From Pedobacter antarcticus (GTDB lineage Bacteria > Bacteroidota > Bacteroidia > Sphingobacteriales > Sphingobacteriaceae), in contig NZ_FONS01000002.1 of NCBI RefSeq assembly GCF_900112985.1, forward strand, positions 124,001 to 188,000: a stretch of DNA of 64,000 nt. Reading direction: 5' to 3'. The position numbers and the translations under genes were made by a program. Positions 59,505-64,000 of this stretch are shown one piece after another. The notes beneath the pieces are model-generated. The model had not been told where the DNA came from, did not search any database, and worked only from the letters and a program-made list of their open reading frames with translations. The stretch's first letter is position 1; the number at the start of each line of letters is the position of its first letter.

Positions 59505-60032
59505 ATGACGTTAGAAGAAGCATTCTATATCGGCTATATTACCAAAACAAAAGGTTTGAAAGGGGAAGTTCAGCTCTATTTCGAATATGATGAACCTGAA
59601 CTGCTCGATCTTGATGTGGTCTTTGCAGATATGAATGGCAAAATGGTTCCCTTCTTTGTTTCCAGCTTCAAAATGCAGCCTAATCAGACTGCCAATATCT
59701 ATTTTGATGATGTTGACCATATTGATAAGGCACAACCGCTGCTTAGGAAAAAAATCTATCTGCCGCTGACTAAACTTCCTGAACGCGATGACGAAGATTT
59801 CCAGTATACTGATCTGAAAGGGTTTGTGGTAACGGATGAAAATAAAGGCGAGTTAGGGAAGATTCTGGAAGTGAATGAATACCCGCAGCAGTTTGTAGCT
59901 ACGGTTTCTTATCAGCAAAAGGAGATTCTCTTTCCGTTAAATGAAGATATGATCGTGGAAATTGATGAAGATGCCGAGACATTGCTGGTTAATCTGCCTG
60001 AAGGCTTGCTGGATATTTACTTAACAACTTAA
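59505..60032 (+). CDS. rimM: Ribosome maturation factor RimM
   Basis: RimM binds S19 and helps 30S head assembly. The 175-residue product has the N-terminal beta-barrel ([23 protein letters not shown]) and the C-terminal PRC-barrel ([28 protein letters not shown] near 105-132; [14 protein letters not shown] near 143). The length is normal. It is followed by trmD after 4 bp, so these two are coupled, and is separated from rpsP by a terminator. Confidence 0.95.
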   Translation: MTLEEAFYIGYITKTKGLKGEVQLYFEYDEPELLDLDVVFADMNGKMVPFFVSSFKMQPNQTANIYFDDVDHIDKAQPLLRKKIYLPLTKLPERDDEDFQYTDLKGFVVTDENKGELGKILEVNEYPQQFVATVSYQQKEILFPLNEDMIVEIDEDAETLLVNLPEGLLDIYLTT

Positions 60033-60036
60033 GGAT

Positions 60037-60714
60037 ATGCGTTTTGATATAATAACTGTATTGCCTGATCTTTTGCAAAGTCCTTTTGCGCATTCTATTT
60101 TACAGCGCGCACAAACGAAAGGAATTGCCGAGATTGTGGTACACAGCCTCAGGGATTACTCAACGAATAAACAACGTAGTGTTGATGATTATCCTTATGG
60201 TGGGGGTAGCGGAATGGTGATGTCGATAGAGCCTTTTGCGCTTTGCATAGAAGCTTTAAAATCAGAGCGGGTATATGATGAGGTTATTTTCATGACACCT
60301 GATGGCACAACGCTTAATCAGACCATTGCGAATGAATTGTCTGGAAAAGGAAATGTTATTATTCTTTGTGGTCATTATAAAGGGATTGACCAGCGGATCA
60401 GGGATATTTATGTGACCCGTGAGATTTCAATAGGTGATTATGTATTATCGGGCGGGGAGCTTCCCGCTGCTGTACTGGTAGACGCTATTGTTAGATTAAT
60501 CCCCGGTGTACTTAATGATGAGACCTCGGCGCTTTCTGATAGCTTTCAGGGAGGCTTGCTTGATGCGCCGGTATATACGCGTCCGGCAGACTGGAGAGGA
60601 CATCAGATACCCGATATCCTTTTGAGTGGCCATGAACAGAAGATTAGTGACTGGCGGCATGAGCAGGCTGTGGAGAGGACCAGGAGACTACGTCCGGATA
60701 TGTTGGAAGATTAA
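60037..60714 (+). CDS. trmD: tRNA (guanine-N1-)-methyltransferase TrmD
   Basis: TrmD methylates G37 of tRNAs that read CNN codons, using S-adenosylmethionine, and prevents frameshifts. The 225-residue protein has the deep trefoil-knot SPOUT fold. Key segments: [11 protein letters not shown] at the start, [13 protein letters not shown] near 50-62, [14 protein letters not shown] near 110-123 and [21 protein letters not shown] near 129-149. It starts 4 bp after rimM. A very AT-rich gap of 134 bp separates it from the following small gene. Confidence 0.97.
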   Translation: MRFDIITVLPDLLQSPFAHSILQRAQTKGIAEIVVHSLRDYSTNKQRSVDDYPYGGGSGMVMSIEPFALCIEALKSERVYDEVIFMTPDGTTLNQTIANELSGKGNVIILCGHYKGIDQRIRDIYVTREISIGDYVLSGGELPAAVLVDAIVRLIPGVLNDETSALSDSFQGGLLDAPVYTRPADWRGHQIPDILLSGHEQKISDWRHEQAVERTRRLRPDMLED

Positions 60715-60848
60715 AGTAATTTAAAACGGAAATACTGAAAACTTACAGGTTAAAATTAATTATAAAGAATATAAATATATTTAATAGTTAATTATTTTTG
60801 TTATTTGTATATATTTATAGGCGTTAAGAACTTAAACCTCAATGACCG

Positions 60849-61112
60849 ATGGATAAATACAAAATTAATGAAGTGCTGGATAAATTAACGGTTAAAGAGT
60901 ATCGTTTTGCACTGCGGGAAATTCCCGGAATACTGCAGGTATCAGTGAACACGTTTCATAATTACAGAAAAATTAAAAGCGATGAGCCGCAAGATATTCC
61001 TTATGAAAAAGTTAAGCAACTTGAAATTTTATTTGGGATGGAAAACGGAGTGCTCGCGAACGAAAAAATGAATGGAAAAAGCCTTGTAGAATTATTTAAA
61101 GGCCAATATTAA
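60849..61112 (+). CDS. Small HTH-like protein of unknown function
   Basis: I do not recognise a named family. The 87-residue protein has a stretch REIPGILQVSVNTFHNYRKI near residues 22-41 that reads like a helix-turn-helix (V-S-V-N-T-F-x-N-Y), then KVKQLEILFGMENGVL, as in short Cro/C1-like regulators. It is placed between trmD and rplS, in a block otherwise made of translation genes, with AT-rich gaps of 134 bp upstream and 161 bp downstream. A transcriptional regulator role is inference only. Codon use looks ordinary for the window. Confidence 0.6.
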   Translation: MDKYKINEVLDKLTVKEYRFALREIPGILQVSVNTFHNYRKIKSDEPQDIPYEKVKQLEILFGMENGVLANEKMNGKSLVELFKGQY

Positions 61113-61273
61113 CAATCGCTGGCTTTTTTTCAGCTAACCGGCTGCATCACAATTATTGTGGAAATCTAAAAGAATGTGGAAAAATTCGAAATTCACTTTT
61201 TTTTATAAAATAAAATTCCTAATATTGCAGTCCGATTTTAAATAGAAAAAAGTCGGCTTAATAGCTTAAAATC

Positions 61274-61621
61274 ATGGATTTAGTAAAATTTGTTGAAGAG
61301 CAGGTAATCGCAAAAAATGAGTTTCCTGTATTCAAATCAGGAGATACAGTGAGTGTTCACTATAAAATTCGCGAAGGTAATAAAGAACGTATTCAAATTT
61401 ACCAAGGCGTGGTCTTACAACGTAACAGCGTAGGTGCTAATGAGACGTTTACTGTTCGTAAAATGTCTAACGGTATTGGTGTGGAACGTATTTTCCCTAT
61501 CAATTCTCCAAACATTGCGAAAATTGAGGTTAACAGCCACGGTAAAGTTCGTAGAGCGAAATTATTCTATCTGCGTGAGCTTACTGGTAAAGCCGCTCGT
61601 ATCAAGACAAAAAGAGTATAA
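61274..61621 (+). CDS. rplS: 50S ribosomal protein L19
   Basis: L19 sits at the 30S-50S interface. The 115-residue protein has the family pattern [28 protein letters not shown] near 21-48, [25 protein letters not shown] near 67-91 and the basic C-terminus AARIKTKRV. An AT-rich leader with a TAATATTG sequence about 40 bp upstream could be the -7 element of its promoter, one base off the consensus. A strong terminator follows, so the gene is probably transcribed separately from trmD. Confidence 0.97.
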   Translation: MDLVKFVEEQVIAKNEFPVFKSGDTVSVHYKIREGNKERIQIYQGVVLQRNSVGANETFTVRKMSNGIGVERIFPINSPNIAKIEVNSHGKVRRAKLFYLRELTGKAARIKTKRV

Positions 61622-61642
61622 TTTCTACTCCAAAATATACAG

Positions 61643-61675
61643 GCCTTCCCGATCAAATCGGGGAGGCTTTTTTTG
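61643..61675 (+). terminator. Rho-independent terminator of rplS
   Basis: GCCTTCCCGAT pairs with ATCGGGGAGGC (one G-U) around the 3-nt loop CAA, followed by eight T. It begins 21 bp after the stop codon. Confidence 0.93.
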
Positions 61676-61871
61676 TGCTCATTCTTTCCCGTTAACGAAG
61701 GTTTACCATGTCCGCCATATAAATATTTACCGGACAACACTCATTTCAGCAGAATGGTTGTATTGAGCTACTCGGGAGATTCCTATCCTTCCTTGCAGCT
61801 TATTTATAGAGAGAATAGTTAATTAAATTTGATGAGTTCAAATACCTGCAGTGTACAGATAAATCAGGGGC
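61676..61871. other. Intergenic stretch after rplS, nothing recognised
   Basis: Between the rplS terminator and the palindromic terminator at 61872 no gene, tRNA or repeat was recognised. Short frames here lack family resemblance and lie behind a terminator. Confidence 0.6.
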
Positions 61872-61915
61872 AAAAAAAAGCAGGATACCTGAATTCAGGT
61901 ATCCTGCTTTTTTTT
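61872..61915. terminator. Perfectly palindromic bidirectional terminator
   Basis: A8-GCAGGATACCTGAA mirrors TTCAGGTATCCTGC-T8 without a mismatch, giving a 44-base palindrome centred at 61893/61894. It stops transcription from both strands, serving psd on the minus strand. Confidence 0.94.
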
Positions 61916-61944
61916 GCTTCCGGTCTTTTTGCGCCGGGCTTCTG

Positions 61945-62613
61945 TTAAGCCGGTTTAGTTAGCTCAGCCAGAACTGTTATACCGCCTTTGACGACTTGAT
62001 TTAGTTCCAGGTTAATCTTAGTGCCGACCGGCAGAAAAATGTCAACCCTGGAGCCGAATTTAATGAATCCGAATTCCTTCGCCTGTTCTACCTGGTCGCC
62101 TTCTTTGACATACCATACAATTCTGCGGGCTAAAGCACCAGCAATCTGGCGGAAAAGAACTTCCGTACCATTTTCATGAGCTACAACGACAGTCGTTCTT
62201 TCGTTTTCAGTAGAAGATTTAGGGTTCCATGCAGCCAGGTATTTACCCGGGTGGTATTTGAAGAATTTTACAATGCCTGAAATTGGGTTACGGTTAATGT
62301 GAACATTGACCGGCGACATAAAAATAGATACCTGTAATCTTTTGTCTTTGAAATATTCATTTTCGTTCGTTTCTTCAATAACAACTACTTTTCCATCAGC
62401 GGGGCAGATGACCAGATCATTTCCGCTGGTAAAAGTACGGGAAGGGTTTCTGAAAAATTGTAATACGGTAATGAACAAAGCAAAGGAGAGAATATAGGCT
62501 AACCAGCGCAACCAGGTAATATCTGCAAATCTGTAATCAATGATCGCATTTAATACGAAGATAAAAAGGAGTGAAATTGCGATGGTCGTATAACCTTCTT
62601 TATGTATTGTCAT
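61945..62613 (-). CDS. psd: Phosphatidylserine decarboxylase (short type)
   Basis: Psd makes phosphatidylethanolamine. The 222-residue protein is the short form found in Bacteroidota and archaea. Two hydrophobic segments at the N-terminus (IAISLLFIFVLNAI, WLAYILSFALFITVL) anchor it. The autocatalytic cleavage site that yields the pyruvoyl group is GS in FIKFGSRVDIFLP near residues 178-190. ICPADGKVVVIEE near 86 and MSPVNVHINRNPISG near 115 are the other conserved blocks. hpt lies upstream on the same strand after about 57 bp. It is followed by a perfect palindromic terminator. Confidence 0.95.
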   Translation of the reverse strand: MTIHKEGYTTIAISLLFIFVLNAIIDYRFADITWLRWLAYILSFALFITVLQFFRNPSRTFTSGNDLVICPADGKVVVIEETNENEYFKDKRLQVSIFMSPVNVHINRNPISGIVKFFKYHPGKYLAAWNPKSSTENERTTVVVAHENGTEVLFRQIAGALARRIVWYVKEGDQVEQAKEFGFIKFGSRVDIFLPVGTKINLELNQVVKGGITVLAELTKPA

Positions 62614-62670
62614 TATGTATAAATAAGTTTCTGCAAAATTGTGAAAAATTTATCGAATTACAGAAGTCGA

Positions 62671-63216
62671 TTAGCTGTTATCAATTGTTTTATAGATTGA
62701 GGTCAGATTTCGTCCCAGGCCATCATAATCAAGCCCATAGCCTACCACGAACTCATTTGGAATCTCAAATCCGATATATTTGAGTTCTTCGAGCGGGTAA
62801 ATCAGCGCGTCCGGCTTGTATAAAAGAGTACAGACCTGTACTGAGGCAGGTTGCTGCTCGTATACTTTTTCCAAGATGGTCTTCAATGTAAATCCGGTAT
62901 CAACAATGTCTTCTACCAGGATAATGTCCCTTCCCTTCAGCTGATCGGAAAGACCTAAAATTTCCTTAACTGTACCTGTACTTCCAGTACCCTGATAAGA
63001 GGATACACGGATAAATCCAACTTCACACTGGATTTCCATTTCTTTGACCAGATCGGCCATGAAAAGAAAACTGCCGTTCAGTACACCTATAAAAATAGGG
63101 CAACGACCTTCGTAATCGACATTTAGCTGGATACCCAGTAATCTCGTTTTTTTATTGATGGTTTCATTCTCAATCAGAATTTCGAATGACCGGTCTCCAA
63201 CTTGTATTGTATTCAT
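62671..63216 (-). CDS. hpt: Hypoxanthine phosphoribosyltransferase
   Basis: Hpt salvages hypoxanthine (and guanine) to IMP (GMP) using PRPP. The 181-residue protein has the PRPP-binding signature ILVEDIVDTGFTL near residues 93-105, with the acidic pair E-D, and GVLNGSFLFMADL near 41-53. FEIPNEFVVGYGLDYDGLGRNL near 146-167 contains the purine-binding residues. It is 14 bp downstream of the glycosyltransferase gene on the same strand, so co-transcription with that and perhaps psd is likely. Confidence 0.95.
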   Translation of the reverse strand: MNTIQVGDRSFEILIENETINKKTRLLGIQLNVDYEGRCPIFIGVLNGSFLFMADLVKEMEIQCEVGFIRVSSYQGTGSTGTVKEILGLSDQLKGRDIILVEDIVDTGFTLKTILEKVYEQQPASVQVCTLLYKPDALIYPLEELKYIGFEIPNEFVVGYGLDYDGLGRNLTSIYKTIDNS

Positions 63217-63230
63217 TTTTTCTTCAGGCG

Positions 63231-64000
63231 CTATTCGTCCTGCTTTTCTAGTTTTTTCTGTTCCCTACGCTCTCTACGTAGTTCTCTGCGTGATTTTTTT
63301 ACGGTATCCTGAGGGTTGAGTTGTTTGGCTATAGTGTCCTTTTTAGATTTTCCAAAAAGCCTGTCAAAAAGCGTTTTTGACTCATCCTGCATAACCACAG
63401 GGGCATCTGTATCGTTATCGAAGGCAGTTGTATCTACTTTTGCAGAATCCGGGAGCAAGTACTGCCGCAACCCTTCACGTAACCTGACGTTGTAGAAACC
63501 ATAACCGCTGGTGTCCTGAGGCGTAAGACCACGGTTAGCCATTATTCTGCCCATATATTTAAAATAAGGCAGCATGTAGCCCTTCAGGCTACCATCACCG
63601 TTAAATTTAAACATGGCGATCTTTGGACGCGGAACGATGTTAGCCAGAAATATACCTTCTCCTATGGTTAACGAGGCAGGGCTTTTGCCGAAATACTGAT
63701 GTGAGGCTTCGCCGATACCATAGATGTTTTTGCCCATCTCTATAATATTGAAATAGACCTCCAGCATTCGCTCTTTACTGATTAATCTGTTGTTTTCAAT
63801 TAGCCAGACAATCAGGATTTCTTCAGCTTTCCTGGAAAGCGTTTTCTGGCGGCTCAAAAATACATTCTTTACCAGCTGCATGGAAATAGTACTTCCGCCG
63901 CGTACAAATTTTTTCTCTTTATAATTGATCACAAATGATTTGCGGATTGATTCTTCCACGAAACCTTTGTGGGAGAAAAAGGAGGGGTCTTCTGCTGTAA
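63231..64000 (-). CDS. Peptidoglycan glycosyltransferase (GT51), 5' end cut by window edge
   Basis: The frame enters from the right edge and about 256 C-terminal residues are visible. They include the GT51 catalytic motif AEDPSFFSHKGF (Glu in ED is catalytic) right at the edge. GGSTISMQLVKNVFLS and KAEEILIVWLIE (Lys/Glu-rich motif III region) follow, then MLEVYFNIIEMGKNIYGIGEAS, which continues the signature set. The protein ends soon after the glycosyltransferase domain with no transpeptidase domain; instead a basic tail (KKSRRELRRERREQKK) closes it. It thus looks monofunctional, MtgA-like, or a shortened class A protein. hpt follows 14 bp downstream. Confidence 0.9.
   Translation of the reverse strand, partial: TAEDPSFFSHKGFVEESIRKSFVINYKEKKFVRGGSTISMQLVKNVFLSRQKTLSRKAEEILIVWLIENNRLISKERMLEVYFNIIEMGKNIYGIGEASHQYFGKSPASLTIGEGIFLANIVPRPKIAMFKFNGDGSLKGYMLPYFKYMGRIMANRGLTPQDTSGYGFYNVRLREGLRQYLLPDSAKVDTTAFDNDTDAPVVMQDESKTLFDRLFGKSKKDTIAKQLNPQDTVKKSRRELRRERREQKKLEKQDE

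Noticed and set aside
61143..61185. DnaA-box-like TGTGGAAAT and TGTGGAAAA upstream of rplS
   Set aside because: Both differ from the consensus, and they sit in an ordinary AT-rich promoter region.
61434..61766. 110-codon plus-strand frame overlapping rplS
   Set aside because: It is a shifted frame of rplS running through the rplS terminator.

Overview
The window is chromosomal DNA of a Bacteroidota bacterium, most likely Sphingobacteriaceae and close to Pedobacter. The evidence is PorX (a Bacteroidota-only regulator), many lipoproteins, TonB-linked outer-membrane proteins with a carboxypeptidase-regulatory N-terminus, a DUF4374 lipoprotein, a ribosomal protein S16 with a long acidic tail, weak Shine-Dalgarno sequences, and promoters of the TTTG / TAnnTTTG type. 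No rRNA, tRNA, insertion sequence, prophage or CRISPR array was seen. Most of the window is well-packed core genome.

Layout. 1-3.7 kb: an HD-domain hydrolase (cut by the left edge), porX, tsaE and an alanine-dehydrogenase-like gene that lacks both classical catalytic residues. 3.7-10.3 kb: an MFS exporter, a PBP4-type carboxypeptidase, a large zinc protease, an unknown lipoprotein and a cold-shock protein. 10.3-10.84 kb: a gene-free stretch carrying a repeat element that recurs at 54.7 kb. 10.8-17.2 kb: ybeY, an ABC-F ATPase, two inverted parS-like sites, mnmG and an Ig-like lipoprotein. 17.2-21.8 kb: a gamma-carbonic-anhydrase-like protein, then nadB and nadA diverging from a 400-bp AT-rich region that may be the replication origin, and thiL. 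21.8-35.7 kb: rmuC, a zinc peptidase, apaG, dusB, a CPBP protease-DUF2007-cdsA operon, an M14 carboxypeptidase, DUF3820, mfd, DUF2752, TM2 and a Nif3-type protein.

35.7-45.4 kb is the most accessory-looking part: a Tat-exported phospholipase C, an ECF sigma factor with no anti-sigma gene beside it, and a TonB receptor, DUF4374 lipoprotein and second outer-membrane barrel that together look like an iron/siderophore uptake set. 45.6-54.6 kb: a zinc-ribbon coiled-coil protein, a TPR protein, a lipoprotein, a ketoacyl-ACP synthase III, then LUD-ftsH-rsfS facing birA. 54.1-57.8 kb: a DsbD system split into two genes with the second repeat element between them, then pfkA. 57.8-64 kb: a YbjQ protein, a 5'-nucleotidase, the rpsP-rimM-trmD-(small HTH-like gene)-rplS translation block, then psd, hpt and a peptidoglycan glycosyltransferase cut by the right edge.

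The features most worth following up are the paired parS-like sites with a possible nearby origin, the 11-bp-period TGTGGGT repeat element found at two loci, the alanine-dehydrogenase-like protein without its catalytic Lys/His, the split dsbD, and the ECF sigma/TonB region with three inverted repeats in its leader.
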